This document shows, one piece after another, positions 1 through 10,515 of a DNA stretch of 64,000 bases. Location: positions 62,001 through 126,000 of the forward strand of contig NZ_CALJHY010000002.1 in NCBI RefSeq assembly GCF_937770335.1, given 5' to 3'. Below the pieces are notes generated by a model that saw only the letters and a list, made by a program, of their open reading frames with translations, was not told the origin of the DNA and ran no database searches. The position numbers and the translations under genes were made by a program. This DNA is from an uncultured Glaciecola sp. (GTDB lineage: Bacteria; Pseudomonadota; Gammaproteobacteria; Enterobacterales; Alteromonadaceae). The number at the start of each line of letters is the position of its first letter. The first letter of the stretch is position 1.

Positions 1-1884
1 GTGGCACTCTCATCGACATCGGCTTTTGCTAGCAGTCCCTGGATGTGGGATAAAGATGCCAACCAAATTGACGATCGCATTGAAGCTGTTAATAACATCG
101 GGCTCGACACTGCATTCGAAAATAGTGGTCGCCTGCGTTTTGCCGTATTTCCTGGTGACATCACTGAGTTCGGTGTTTATGTTGGGTTTGAGAACATACC
201 CACTGAAACTGAGCTTGCGCAATTACGCCAATCAGGGGTAAACGTTGAGGGTATGAAAGCCTATCAGAGCATTCCTTATGTCAGAATGACCCTGAATTTT
301 CAAGATATTCAAACTGTTTCTAATTTACCGGGCGTGACTCGAGTTGAGTCAATTCCAATGATGTATGCAAAAAATGATAACGCGAATAAAGCATCGGGCG
401 CTGTTGCAAGCGGTTTCGAACGATTTCCAACAGTTCATGCAAATTTAAATATAACTGGACGTGATGTCGTCGTTGGGATTTTAGACACTGGTGTCAATGA
501 TGAATTCGATCTTGTTACACTTTTCCCCGGACATGAATCTTTTGTTGGGAAATTTATTGCTGGCGGCGAATTTTTTGCTGGGCAAGCATTTCTTAATACC
601 GCAACCGATTCTAGTGAAAATCCAATTGATCGCGGCGAAAGAGCTTCATCAAACCACGGGTCTCACGTTGCGGGCACTGCTATTGGTAGTGGCGGCGATT
701 CAGGTGTTTTCGGTGGTGTTGCACCGGGCGCTAAGCTAGTTGATGCTAAAGTATTATCAGATGCTGGAATTGGCTTTGGTTCTGCTGATGGCGTTGATTG
801 GGCAATCGTAAATAAAGAGATATATGACATTCGGGTTTTAAATTTAAGCCTAGGCGGAGTAGATAACTCTGATGGCAGTGATGCTGGTTCACAAGCAATT
901 AACGCGGCCTTTGACGCGGGAATTATTTCCGTAATCGCTGCAGGGAATGACGGCGAAACTAATTATATATCTTCTCCAGCAGCGGCAGATAAAGCAATCA
1001 CTGTTGGTGCAATCGCTGACATAAACACGATTGATCGTGCAGATGACACAATTGCGAGCTTCTCGAATGAAGGTCCTCGAATAGACGACGGCGATGCCGA
1101 CAATATCGACGAAATGAAACCAGAAATTAGCGCGCCTGGATTTAGCTTAATTTCCGCTGATGGCAGTTTAATCACTGATGGTACTCGATACAAATCATTA
1201 AGTGGAACCTCCATGGCAACGCCGCACGTGGCTGGTATTATTGCGTTGATGCTGGAAGCTTATCCTGATATGACACCGTCAGAAATTGATGCTACGTTGC
1301 GTCATACCGCAGAGCATCGCTTTGATTGGGGTAAAACCGACGCTTCTGAGCGACCATTTAGTAGTATTGATCGCAACTATCATCCGTCTGGCGGATGGGG
1401 ACAGGTTGACGCTTATGCGGCAGTGAAGGAAGCTCTTTTTATGGCCGGTGATCTTCAATCACAAACTCAAGTTGTACATATATCTGCAACGCCAGATGAA
1501 GCTAATAATAGCATTACGCTTTTCTGGAAAAGTCAGCGTGAAACTAACCTCATCGGTTACGACGTGTATCGCGCTACCGACGTTGATGGTGCTCCCGGCG
1601 TGTTTGAGCAGATCAACAACAGCACGATCGTTGGTACAGGCGCAGCAGTAATTGAGAAGGTAAATAATCGTAACCAATATTCGATTGTTGATACTGAATT
1701 AACTATCGGCGAAACGTACTGGTATCGGATAGATCATACCTCAATCAATAGTGAAGTAGGTGTCGTTGAAGAACCGGCATATCCAGTTGCACTGGGTACA
1801 CCCAAAGCTACAGTTGCGCTGACTGAACAAGGTAATTCAGCACCGGAGTCTAACGCTAACGTTACGACTTTAGGATTGCTCTAA
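1..1884 (+). CDS. Secreted S8 (subtilisin-like) serine protease, 5' end cut by window
   Basis: Extracellular peptidase of the S8 family. The three catalytic residues are all visible: Asp162 in GILDTGVND, His219 in NHGSHVAGT and Ser404 in LSGTSMATPHVAG, with the oxyanion Asn in AAGNDG. Residues 45-125 look like an inhibitor-type propeptide and residues 485-600 read like a fibronectin-type III C-terminal module (FWKSQRETNLIGYDVYRA). The frame is open at base 1, where ALSSTSAFA followed by SSP looks like the last part of a signal peptide, so the real start lies upstream and the GTG at base 1 is not trusted. A rho-independent terminator follows 30 bases after the stop. Secretion and general proteolysis are inferred from the family. 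Confidence 0.93.
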   Translation: MALSSTSAFASSPWMWDKDANQIDDRIEAVNNIGLDTAFENSGRLRFAVFPGDITEFGVYVGFENIPTETELAQLRQSGVNVEGMKAYQSIPYVRMTLNFQDIQTVSNLPGVTRVESIPMMYAKNDNANKASGAVASGFERFPTVHANLNITGRDVVVGILDTGVNDEFDLVTLFPGHESFVGKFIAGGEFFAGQAFLNTATDSSENPIDRGERASSNHGSHVAGTAIGSGGDSGVFGGVAPGAKLVDAKVLSDAGIGFGSADGVDWAIVNKEIYDIRVLNLSLGGVDNSDGSDAGSQAINAAFDAGIISVIAAGNDGETNYISSPAAADKAITVGAIADINTIDRADDTIASFSNEGPRIDDGDADNIDEMKPEISAPGFSLISADGSLITDGTRYKSLSGTSMATPHVAGIIALMLEAYPDMTPSEIDATLRHTAEHRFDWGKTDASERPFSSIDRNYHPSGGWGQVDAYAAVKEALFMAGDLQSQTQVVHISATPDEANNSITLFWKSQRETNLIGYDVYRATDVDGAPGVFEQINNSTIVGTGAAVIEKVNNRNQYSIVDTELTIGETYWYRIDHTSINSEVGVVEEPAYPVALGTPKATVALTEQGNSAPESNANVTTLGLL

Positions 1885-1915
1885 CTCAACTAATTAATTA
1901 ACTGATGTAGTTTCT

Positions 1916-1946
1916 AAAAAGCCGGATGTAAGTCCGGCTTTTTTAT
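1916..1946 (+). terminator. Rho-independent terminator of the S8 protease gene
   Basis: Perfect 6-bp stem GCCGGA / TCCGGC (1921-1926 with 1933-1938), loop TGTAAG, flanked by an A-run on the left and a T-run on the right. The rest of the gap, 1947 to 2198, shows nothing I can name. Confidence 0.85.
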
Positions 1947-2198
1947 ATCTTCAATATGCTACGCAACTTCCCAAAGCATATAATAAACTTATCATCTTCT
2001 TAAATGCAGTGTGATATGTTCCTAGCTAAAACAACAGCTGCCGAATGCAGTCAAACGATACTGTAAGACAAGAAGCAAACTTCCTCAGAGCTAAAATATA
2101 AAACTCATTATCTTACACGACCTTGTATTTCATGTGAGTTGTCGCCATTAATTATCCAGACGAAAAACGACATTATTAGATGTCCAAAGGAGAATCAA

Positions 2199-2780
2199 AT
2201 GAGTAAAGTAGTTCAAGAAGTAATAGCAGCAAATGCTGCCTATGCAGCAGGTTTTGGAGATAAAGCCGACTTACCGATGCCTCCGGCCAGACAGTTTGCC
2301 ATCCTGACATGCATGGACGCACGATTAGATCCGGCGAAATACGCTGGTCTTGCCGAAGGTGATGCGCATGTGATCCGCAATGCAGGTGGCAGAGCAAGCG
2401 ATGATGCTATCCGTTCATTAGTAATATCTTATAAATTGTTAGGCACAAAAGAGTGGTTTGTTATCCATCATACAGATTGTGGAATGGAAACATTCAATAC
2501 TGAAATAATGGGTGATTTACTTTCTGGTAGCTTAAAAACCTCAAGTGTCGATGCTTCTGGTTGGCATGACAGCAATTCGGGTGGTGGCACAACTGATGGT
2601 AAGTACATCAATTGGCTAACTATAAGCGATCAGGCAAAAAGTGTGTTGGAAGATGTACAGCGCATCAGAAGTAACTCAATGGTGCCAAGTGAAATTCCAA
2701 TTTATGGGTATATTTATGACTGCAAAACAGGAAGTCTTAACGAGGTTCCAGAAGCAACAGAAGCCGGAAAAGTAAGCTAA
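2199..2780 (+). CDS. Beta-class carbonic anhydrase
   Basis: Zinc enzyme interconverting CO2 and bicarbonate in the cytoplasm. The beta-class metal and active-site residues are visible: Cys38, Asp40 and Arg42 in CMDARLD, and His91 with Cys94 in HHTDCG. At 193 residues it belongs to the short, single-domain branch of the family. The start at 2199 is chosen because AAAGGAG lies 6-8 bases upstream; an in-frame ATG at 2139 would add 20 residues that match nothing and has no ribosome binding site. It stands alone between two hairpins, so it is probably monocistronic. An inducible or housekeeping role cannot be told from sequence. Confidence 0.92.
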   Translation: MSKVVQEVIAANAAYAAGFGDKADLPMPPARQFAILTCMDARLDPAKYAGLAEGDAHVIRNAGGRASDDAIRSLVISYKLLGTKEWFVIHHTDCGMETFNTEIMGDLLSGSLKTSSVDASGWHDSNSGGGTTDGKYINWLTISDQAKSVLEDVQRIRSNSMVPSEIPIYGYIYDCKTGSLNEVPEATEAGKVS

Positions 2781-2862
2781 CAGGTAAATGCAAAATGTCT
2801 GCTCCACAATATTGATGTGATTAGAGAAAAAATTTACTAAAAGCGGAGAATAAAGGAAACAC

Positions 2863-2905
2863 AGAGTCAGCTAGTGATAAAAATACTCAGCTGACTCTAT
2901 TTTTT
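2863..2905 (+). terminator. Rho-independent terminator after carbonic anhydrase
   Basis: Perfect 10-bp inverted repeat AGAGTCAGCT (2863-2872) and AGCTGACTCT (2889-2898) with a 16-base loop, followed by ATTTTTT. The strand with the T-run serves the upstream plus-strand gene; the stem may also stop transcription from the converging metY. Confidence 0.8.
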
Positions 2906-2923
2906 ACTGTTTTATGCAGATGC

Positions 2924-4213
2924 TTAAGCTTGACTTGCAACCAAGGCTTGCTCAATATCGGCAATGATATCGTCGATATGCTCAATACCCACAGATATGC
3001 GCACCATTTCTTCTGATACACCAACGGTCGCTAATTCTTCAGGATTGAGCTGACGATGCGTGGTACTGGCGGGGTGACAAGCCAACGATTTAGCGTCTCC
3101 GATATTGACTAATCTTAGGATTAACTGAAGTGCATCAATGAACTTTGAACCGGCTTCAATACTGTCACCGTTAGGCGATTTAAGACCAAAACTCACGATC
3201 CCAGCAGCTTTACCACCGCAGATGCGTTGGCATATTTCGTAGTATTTACTGGTTGGTAAGGCCGCGTAGTTTACCCAACTTACCGCTTCGTGAGCTTCCA
3301 AGTAAGCAGCTACTTTTTCAGCGTTTTCGCAATGTCTTTCCATTCTGAGTGACAAGGTTTCAAGGCCCTGCATGATTTGAAATGCACTTTGCGCTGATAA
3401 TGATGCCCCTGTATTGCGCAATGGCACGACTCGGCAACGGCCAATATAGGCAGCGGGGCCAAAAGCGTCTGTATAAACGACTCCGTGGTATGAGGGATCT
3501 GGTGTGTTCATTACTTTGAATCTTTCGCCGTTAGCTACCCAATCAAACTTGCCAGAATCGACAATGATGCCACCAATAGTGGTGCCGTGTCCGCCAATAT
3601 ATTTGGTCAGTGAGTGGATTACGATATCGGCGCCGAAATCAAAGGCGCGGCAGAGTATGGGCGTAGCTACTGTATTGTCGACTATTAATGGTATGCCGGC
3701 TGCATGCGCAATATCAGCCCAGCGCTGAATATCCACAACATTGCCGGCTGGATTACCAATGGATTCGCAAAATAAGGCCTTGGTATTCTCATCAATTAAT
3801 GAGGCTAGTTTTTCAAAATCATCGCCTGCTGCAAAACGTGCTTCTATGCCTTGGCGCGGAAACGTATGTGCGAACAAATTGTAAGTACCGCCATATAACT
3901 GGCTAGAGCTCACAATATTGGATCCGACCTCAGCAATTGCTTCTATCGCATAACGGATAGCAGCCATGCCTGAAGCCACGGCTAAAGCACCGATGCCGCC
4001 CTCTAATTCAGCTACGCGTTGTTCTAATACCGCATTCGTGGGGTTCATAATACGGCTGTAAATGTTACCCGGAACGGCTAAATTGAATAAGTCAGCGCCG
4101 TGTTTGGTGTCATCAAAGGTGAACGATGTAGTTTGGTAAATCGGTACAGCAGCTGCTTTAGTCGTCGGTTCACTTGTGTAGCCTGCGTGTAACGCAATAG
4201 TTTCGGGTTTCAT
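2924..4213 (-). CDS. metY: O-acetylhomoserine aminocarboxypropyltransferase / cysteine synthase
   Basis: PLP enzyme of the Cys/Met metabolism family that makes homocysteine from O-acetylhomoserine and sulfide. The family start MKPETIALHAG, the Asp179 of LIVDNT that contacts the pyridine nitrogen, and the PLP lysine Lys204 in HSLTKYIGGHG are all visible; 429 residues is the usual length. The start at 4213 has GGAG six bases upstream. The frame stays open for another 31 codons (to 4306), but that extension has no binding site and is not part of the family. I saw no MetJ box or SAM riboswitch upstream. Physiologically it would provide direct sulfhydrylation of sulfide into methionine synthesis. 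Confidence 0.93.
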   Translation of the reverse strand: MKPETIALHAGYTSEPTTKAAAVPIYQTTSFTFDDTKHGADLFNLAVPGNIYSRIMNPTNAVLEQRVAELEGGIGALAVASGMAAIRYAIEAIAEVGSNIVSSSQLYGGTYNLFAHTFPRQGIEARFAAGDDFEKLASLIDENTKALFCESIGNPAGNVVDIQRWADIAHAAGIPLIVDNTVATPILCRAFDFGADIVIHSLTKYIGGHGTTIGGIIVDSGKFDWVANGERFKVMNTPDPSYHGVVYTDAFGPAAYIGRCRVVPLRNTGASLSAQSAFQIMQGLETLSLRMERHCENAEKVAAYLEAHEAVSWVNYAALPTSKYYEICQRICGGKAAGIVSFGLKSPNGDSIEAGSKFIDALQLILRLVNIGDAKSLACHPASTTHRQLNPEELATVGVSEEMVRISVGIEHIDDIIADIEQALVASQA

Positions 4214-4529
4214 TTGTTGCTCCAATGCGGTGTTTGCGAACCAAGAAAGCTGTTTGGTTGTGTTGTTAAGGGCTTCATGTAATTGCATATAAAAACGTCG
4301 ATCCACACTTTACTCAAATTTATGGTGCGTTGGCTATATTTACCGCATTATTATGCTTATTAAAATGATATATCTAAAACTATTTTATATATTTTAGTTA
4401 GAGAAAATATATTGGGCAGCGCAACACTATATCTTTGGGCCGATCTTTTTCTACTATTAAGTCAACTGTCAACAGTATTGGTTTACTTATGTTCCTGCTG
4501 CATACAAGGAAAAAATCAATACTTACTGG
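4214..4529. other. Non-coding gap upstream of metY
   Basis: 316 bases between the start of metY and the end of the adaptor gene. It is A+T-rich and should hold the metY promoter. In the metY frame, 31 codons are open upstream of the chosen start (4214-4306), which leaves a longer protein or a leader peptide possible. No riboswitch-like structure was recognised. Confidence 0.4.
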
Positions 4530-5774
4530 TTACAACTCCGATTCGGTTTTTAACTGGAGAACTTTCACTCCTTCTTTGATTTGATCATTGGGGTGGACAA
4601 CATAGGTATCGCCTTTATTTAGTCCAGATAAAATCTCTACCATCAAGTTGTTTCTGCGTCCTACTTGCACGAGTCTCCTTTCTACTTTGCCATCTTTTAC
4701 CCCAAAGATAGCCCATTGCCGTTGCACTCTAAATAATGCAGTTACTGGCACAGTTAAGCTATCAGTGCCTTGCCAAAGCATAATCTGTACATCCAGTTGA
4801 TATCCATGTCCTAAACGTAACCAGCGTGAGGCATCACTTTCAAATGAGACAATAACGTTGACTCTTTGTTCTTCAATACCTAATGCAGATACTTTCTTGA
4901 AGCCTATTGGTTCTATCTGACTGACCCGCCCTAGAAGGTCTTCTTCGCCCCCCCAATTGGTAATGATCACTTTTTGTCCGGGTTGAACTTTTACTGCATC
5001 AAAAGAAAGCAGTTCAACGATAATCTCAAGATTTCTTGGGTCGCCAATCTCGACTAAAGGTGCGCCCGCAATAACAACACCTTCGCTTTTGTTTAAGACT
5101 TTTAGTACGCGTCCAGAAATAGGTGCCAAAATACTTACACAAGCACATAGACCATGCTCCACAACACTGTTTGCTGGTGACATTAGATTAGCTTGAGCAC
5201 GTTGAATTTCAAATATACTCATTTGCAACGCAGCTTGAGCGGTCGCTAGTCCGGCGCGTCGAGTTTTATAAATGCGTTCGGCATTATCCAACTCTCGTTC
5301 AGAAACCGTATCAGTGGACCGTAGTTCTCGCATTCGAGTAAATTCAGACAAGGCAAATTCCAATTCTGCTTCAGCTTGCTCTAATGTTGCTTCAGCTTGC
5401 TCTAATGTTGCTTCAGCAAAAGCTTTTGATGATCTCGCTGTCTCAATATCTGCTTTGGCTTGAGCCTCGGTGCGGGGGTCTAAAAATGCGGCCTCATTAG
5501 GTTCTATTTTAGCAACAATAGTATTCGACATTTCAACTACATCGCCGACCTCTGCGTGGATGCGTGTTAAATGGCCTGTTACTGGCGCTGATAGAACATA
5601 TATATCGTGAACACGCGTTCGGCCTTCTTCTGCAATGGATACGTTTAGTTCTCCGCTTTGCAAGATAGCAAGATTAGTTTGTACCGCTTTTGGCCATAAG
5701 GAGTAAGCTACTCCAGTACAAACTAGTAAAACAATGCATGACCATAACACAGCGCGAGATTGATTCGCTTTCAT
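4530..5774 (-). CDS. HlyD-family periplasmic adaptor of ABC exporter
   Basis: Membrane-fusion protein that would link the inner-membrane ABC exporter encoded just upstream to the periplasm or outer membrane. One N-terminal membrane anchor (about residues 9-27), a first half lipoyl motif (APVTGHLTRIHAEVGDVV), a coiled-coil hairpin rich in EATLEQAEA-type heptads (about 95-200), then the second lipoyl half (APISGRVLKVLNKSEG) and a beta-barrel region. Length of 414 residues fits the family. It is the last gene of a minus-strand operon, three bases after the permease. The hairpin contains an exact 21-bp tandem duplication (see finding). The cargo is unknown. Confidence 0.88.
   Translation of the reverse strand: MKANQSRAVLWSCIVLLVCTGVAYSLWPKAVQTNLAILQSGELNVSIAEEGRTRVHDIYVLSAPVTGHLTRIHAEVGDVVEMSNTIVAKIEPNEAAFLDPRTEAQAKADIETARSSKAFAEATLEQAEATLEQAEAELEFALSEFTRMRELRSTDTVSERELDNAERIYKTRRAGLATAQAALQMSIFEIQRAQANLMSPANSVVEHGLCACVSILAPISGRVLKVLNKSEGVVIAGAPLVEIGDPRNLEIIVELLSFDAVKVQPGQKVIITNWGGEEDLLGRVSQIEPIGFKKVSALGIEEQRVNVIVSFESDASRWLRLGHGYQLDVQIMLWQGTDSLTVPVTALFRVQRQWAIFGVKDGKVERRLVQVGRRNNLMVEILSGLNKGDTYVVHPNDQIKEGVKVLQLKTESEL
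5370..5411 (-). repeat. 21-bp perfect tandem duplication in the adaptor coiled coil
   Basis: Two identical 21-base units abut each other (5370-5390 and 5391-5411) inside the adaptor gene. They encode one seven-residue coiled-coil heptad (EATLEQA) twice, so the reading frame and the heptad register are both preserved. Confidence 0.9.
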
Positions 5775-5777
5775 AAT

Positions 5778-6725
5778 TTATTCTCTTGTTTTAAGCACTT
5801 TAATTAAGTCGAGCTTATCGACTCTGCGTCTCACTATGGCTGCTGAAACGACGGCTGAAAGTATAACTAACATCGTTGCATAGCCATAAGTTGAGGTCTC
5901 AATGACCAAAGGAACGCGAAACATTTCGGTATCAAAAGCAGTTGCCATTGAGAGCACTAGCAACCAGCCAACTAAAAAGCCTAGAGGTATTCCAAGTAAA
6001 ACTAAAAACATGACCTCTCCTAGTAAAACATATGAAATTTCACCTTTTGAAAATCCTAATACACGCAATGTAGCGAGCTCTCGGGCTCTCTCGGATAACG
6101 CGATCCGAGTACTATTATAAGTAACCCCAAAGGCTAAAATAAACGCAAGGCCGATGAACATCGATATAAAAACCATCAGATGTTCAATGATGGTGTTGTT
6201 AAATGAATCCATAGCTGATTGCCGCAGCATAACAGCGCCTACTCTAGGTGTATTTTTTAGCGTATCGAATATACTGTGCTGCTGGTTAGAATCGACTAAT
6301 AAATTGGCGAATTGAAAGCGCGGTGACTGTTTAACTAGTCGGTTGAGTGTATTGAGATCCATAAAAGCGGGCATACCAATAAACGCTTCAAAGGTATCGA
6401 CTACCTCTACAGACACATTGGCTCGTCTGCCTTCCAGAACATTCAATAGAATCGAGCCACCTATGCCAATATTGAGTTTTTCAGCCAAGCGAGTCGATAG
6501 CACTATGCCGTACTTTGGCACATTGATACGTTGGTGTTTTGCATCATCATAAATTGGTTGTAGTTGGTTTTCTGGCAAAACACCACGAATTGCACCGCGA
6601 TGAACGCCAGAGTTTGATTTGAATTCAACACTGATAATGTTCATCGGCTCTGCCCTTAATACGCCAGAAATGTTTTCAAAGTCGTGAATAGCGCGCAAGC
6701 GTTCGGGATTGTCTAAGCCCACCAT
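5778..6725 (-). pseudogene. ABC exporter permease, 3' part after frameshift
   Basis: C-terminal half of a MacB/FtsX-type permease with two FtsX domains. It has a periplasmic domain, then transmembrane segments in the last 150 residues (LMVFISMFIGLAFILAFGVT, VMFLVLLGIPLGFLVGWLL, YATMLVILSAVVSAAIV). The frame can be read upstream of the ATG at 6725 as FESQQQDI, which joins naturally to the end of the 5' part if one base is added in the T-run near 6748. The ATG at 6725 is therefore probably internal and not a true start. Either a decayed gene or a one-base sequencing error. Confidence 0.82.
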
Positions 6726-8145
6726 AATATCTTGCTGTTGGGATTCGAAAAGTAGACTCTTGATAAATGGGTTAATGAATCATTCCATTGCAAATTCATG
6801 ATAATCAGCCCTGTTGACATGGCAATGCCTAAACCTGTTAAAAATGAACGCAATGGCCAGCGACTAATTTGGCGTATTGCTATTCGAGTTGGTTGGTCGA
6901 GCCAATGGGTCAATCGAGATGCAGAAGCGACTGCGTTCTTGTATATTGCGGGTGAGGGCGGTGTCATTGCTTCTGCGGGAGGCAGTTTAACTGCTTTTTT
7001 AACTGCACCAAGTGCGCCCATTACCGCGGCAGCCATACTAACCGTTCCGCTAATGACAAATGCCTGAGGCCCGGGTTGATAAATCAATAAGGGGAACCGA
7101 AATAAATCGGCATACATTTGAGTATTAAGTCGGCCAAAAAAGGCCCCTAATATTGAGCCCAAAATGATCCCAATGATGCAGATCAGTACGACCATTTTAG
7201 CGTAATGTAATCCTATTTCGATGCTTGAATAGCCAAAAGCTTTAAGCAAGCCTATTTCGGTTCGTTCGGTGGAGATCAAGCGTGATAACACCATGTTGGT
7301 CAAAAACATGGATACTAATAAAAAGATAGCTGGCAATATTTTTGCCATCGTCTTTTGCTGGGCGATTTCGTTCATTACAAACCAGTTTGAAATCTGGTCT
7401 TCACGAGTAATCGATCTTATCCCGCCATAAGGTTCTAGAATAGCGTCCAATTCCCTTAACACTGGTGCGCTTGGTGTATTATGGAGGAGCTTTATAGCCA
7501 CATCATTGAATGATACTTTGAGGTCATATGCAGCTTCTAATATTTCACGGCTGACCCACATGACACCAAATCTCTTATCATCGGGAAGTAAGGAGCCTGG
7601 TCCAATGCTATAAATGAATTCTGGACTCAAGGCTAAACCGACGATGTTAAACTCTCTCTTATGACCATTCAAAATCGCAGTTATGCTGTCACCTAAATCC
7701 AAATTATGCGCTTGAGCAAAAGGTTCACTAAGAATAATTTCATTTTCTCGTTCAGGCAAAACCCAACGCCCTTTTCTAAGCACCAATTGATTTAGCAAAG
7801 GCTGTCCATTCTCTGGGATAGATAAAATCTGACCAACCACAGGTTCCTCAAATGAGCCTATATCTAAAGTCGCTAGATGCATAATTCGAGTTTGCAAAGA
7901 TTGAACACCAGGTATCTCGGCTATTTTTTGAGAAATCCGCTGTGGTACTCGGGTGGCACTGGCGAATACATCGGCAAATCGATATCGTTGATAATAAGTG
8001 TCAGTGGTCGCTTGCAGCGCCTCAATAGTAGACAGTGACATCACTAGCGTCGCAACGCCTGAGCCGATGACAAAAGCTACCGCTAATACCTGTCCACGCA
8101 TCCTCCACAGATCACGCGTCAGCTTCATGTTTAATGCACTGAGCC

Positions 8146-8152
<7 letters not shown>
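6713..8152 (-). pseudogene. ABC exporter permease, 5' part before frameshift
   Basis: N-terminal 479 codons of an FtsX/MacB-type ABC permease. There is one membrane segment near residues 15-40, a periplasmic domain, a three-helix FtsX domain (about 270-385), then the first helix of the second half (SFLTGLGIAMSTGLIIMNL). The frame ends abruptly in SNPNSKILWWA where the family should continue; a single missing T (four instead of five, plus-strand AAAA at 6748-6751) puts the remainder into another frame. It overlaps the ATPase gene by seven bases, which indicates translational coupling. Together with the 3' part the protein would be about 790 residues, normal for a two-FtsX permease. Confidence 0.85.
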
Positions 8153-8904
<752 letters not shown>

Positions 8905-8943
8905 AGTTGTGATTTAATTATTCAACGTCTCGAGAAGGTTGAG

Positions 8944-8957
8944 TTGATATATATCAA
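8944..8957. promoter_or_regulatory. Perfect FNR/ANR-type palindrome
   Basis: TTGATATATATCAA matches the FNR consensus TTGAT-N4-ATCAA in every defined position. It lies 40 bases before the ABC exporter ATPase start (minus strand) and about 140 bases before the periplasmic binding protein start (plus strand), so the exporter is the likelier target. Binding is inferred. Confidence 0.6.
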
Positions 8958-9097
8958 AAATTGGGCGTTAAAATTAGCGAAAGCGCAAAACCTAATAGTT
9001 TATTGATACACTTTAGAATGACACTGGTTTTATGGTATAAATCAGATGACGTTAAAACCAATGTATCTAAAAATGCATTATGTTGCCGGAGAAAGAC

Positions 9098-9835
9098 TTG
9101 GGAAACAGAATCTTACTGATATTACTGTCGCTATACTTTATCAATCCCCTTTGCGCCAAAGAAGCGGTAACAATAAACTTTGGTGTGGCCGTATTCAAGC
9201 CATATAGCAGTATTGACGAAAGCACGGGGCGATGCGTTGGTATTGGTTTTGATGCAACTAAACAGCTACTAAAAACATACAATATTGAAATAAACACGTC
9301 TTGTGCATCGCCAGCTCGAATATACCGTTCACTGTCAAATGGCAAAGTTGATCTATCACTGAATATCAAGTCCACGTTGGCAGTTCAAGACAACGTTACG
9401 TTTACAACTATTCCGTTTGACGCTCTGATTTTAAATTTTTATACCAATCCTGATACCAACAATATTAATAATAAAATCGCTGCGATTAGAGGATATGATT
9501 ACCATGGATTCAGAGATAGTATGATTCAAAAAGGATTTGAATTTGTAGACGTATCAAATGTAGAGGATGCTATTCGTATCTTTGCCAACAAAAGAACTAA
9601 ATATCTATTGTCATATGAAGGACCTCTTAATGCTTATATCGAAACTAAAGATGAAAATAATAATAAAACTGAGTTATTAACTTTGAATAATGCAAAAAGT
9701 GAATTATTGGTCGCTATTCCAACACATTATGCCATCAGTAAAACGTCTCCTCATCATGACATCCTTGTGAAAGTATTTAACGAACTAGATAAAAAGACAG
9801 TGGGTCAGACATATCACATCGATGCATTTAAGTGA
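9098..9835 (+). CDS. Periplasmic solute-binding protein, SBP_bac_3-like
   Basis: Small periplasmic binding-fold protein related to amino-acid ABC receptors and to the sensory relatives common in marine gammaproteobacteria. It has a signal peptide (ILLILLSLYFINPLCA, then KEA) and the opening strand VTINFGVAVFKPYS typical of the fold. I place the start at TTG 9098 because GGAGA sits six bases upstream and gives a compact signal peptide; the ATG at 9080 has no binding site and adds six charged residues. At 245 residues it is complete. There is no permease beside it, so a sensing or scavenging role is as possible as transport. Confidence 0.72.
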   Translation: MGNRILLILLSLYFINPLCAKEAVTINFGVAVFKPYSSIDESTGRCVGIGFDATKQLLKTYNIEINTSCASPARIYRSLSNGKVDLSLNIKSTLAVQDNVTFTTIPFDALILNFYTNPDTNNINNKIAAIRGYDYHGFRDSMIQKGFEFVDVSNVEDAIRIFANKRTKYLLSYEGPLNAYIETKDENNNKTELLTLNNAKSELLVAIPTHYAISKTSPHHDILVKVFNELDKKTVGQTYHIDAFK

Positions 9836-10071
9836 TTTAATATCCAAAGATAGGTTTTTTCCATTTTAACACCCTATAAATTCAATTTCCTGAACCGCTG
9901 CCAATCTTGACGTAGATCATATTTCCAACACCCCCCTATGTAATCATACAAACTGCTCGAGAAAGCAATAGTTATCATTTCGTCCAGCGTTAGAGTCAAC
10001 AACTTCTAGCCTCTTAATATGGCTTTATATTGGCTACGTTGTATGCTTTTACCAACATAATAGGAACTGGT

Positions 10072-10515
10072 ATGAACAAGAGAATAATATTAGTCATGAT
10101 TGCACTTGTGTCATTACTGTCCGGTTGTGCATCAGTACCAATGGCTTCTTTGGATGCTGACAACCGCGCAAAACAATTTAATGTTGATTCTAATAAGGCA
10201 AATATTTATTTATATAGAGATGAATCTATGGGAGGAGCAATTGCTATGCCTGTAGCTCTTGACGGACATATTGCGGGTAAAACAGGGTCAAAAACATATT
10301 TTTATTGGTCGGTTGAACCTGGAGAACATGAGATTACGTCATTAACGGAAAATACTGCCCGAATAAAAGTAATTGCCAAGGCAGGGCAGAATCATTTTAT
10401 ATGGCAGGAAGTTAAAATGGGATTGTGGACTGCTCGGTCGCAATTACATGAGGTAAGCGATGAGAAAGGAAAAAAAGCAGTCTCTGATTGCAAGCTTATC
10501 GAGTCAGAAATATGA
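10072..10515 (+). CDS. DUF2846-type outer-membrane lipoprotein
   Basis: Predicted lipoprotein of the DUF2846 family, function unknown. The signal peptide ends in a lipobox (SLLSGC), followed by a linker and the family core ANIYLYRDESMGG, then YFYWSVEPGEHEI and the GQNHFIWQEV strand. The start at ATG 10072 has TAGGAAC 5-9 bases upstream; the ATG at 10030 adds 14 residues before the signal peptide and is rejected. 147 residues is normal for the family. It appears to be monocistronic, with no promoter element that I can name. Confidence 0.8.
   Translation: MNKRIILVMIALVSLLSGCASVPMASLDADNRAKQFNVDSNKANIYLYRDESMGGAIAMPVALDGHIAGKTGSKTYFYWSVEPGEHEITSLTENTARIKVIAKAGQNHFIWQEVKMGLWTARSQLHEVSDEKGKKAVSDCKLIESEI

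Noticed and set aside
4214-4529. SAM riboswitch or MetJ boxes upstream of metY
   Set aside because: No riboswitch-like stem set and no repeated AGACGTCT motif could be found on either strand.
6740-6756. Programmed ribosomal frameshifting in the permease gene
   Set aside because: The site (ACTTTTC on the coding strand) is not a canonical slippery heptamer and no stimulatory structure is evident. Mutation or sequencing error is simpler.
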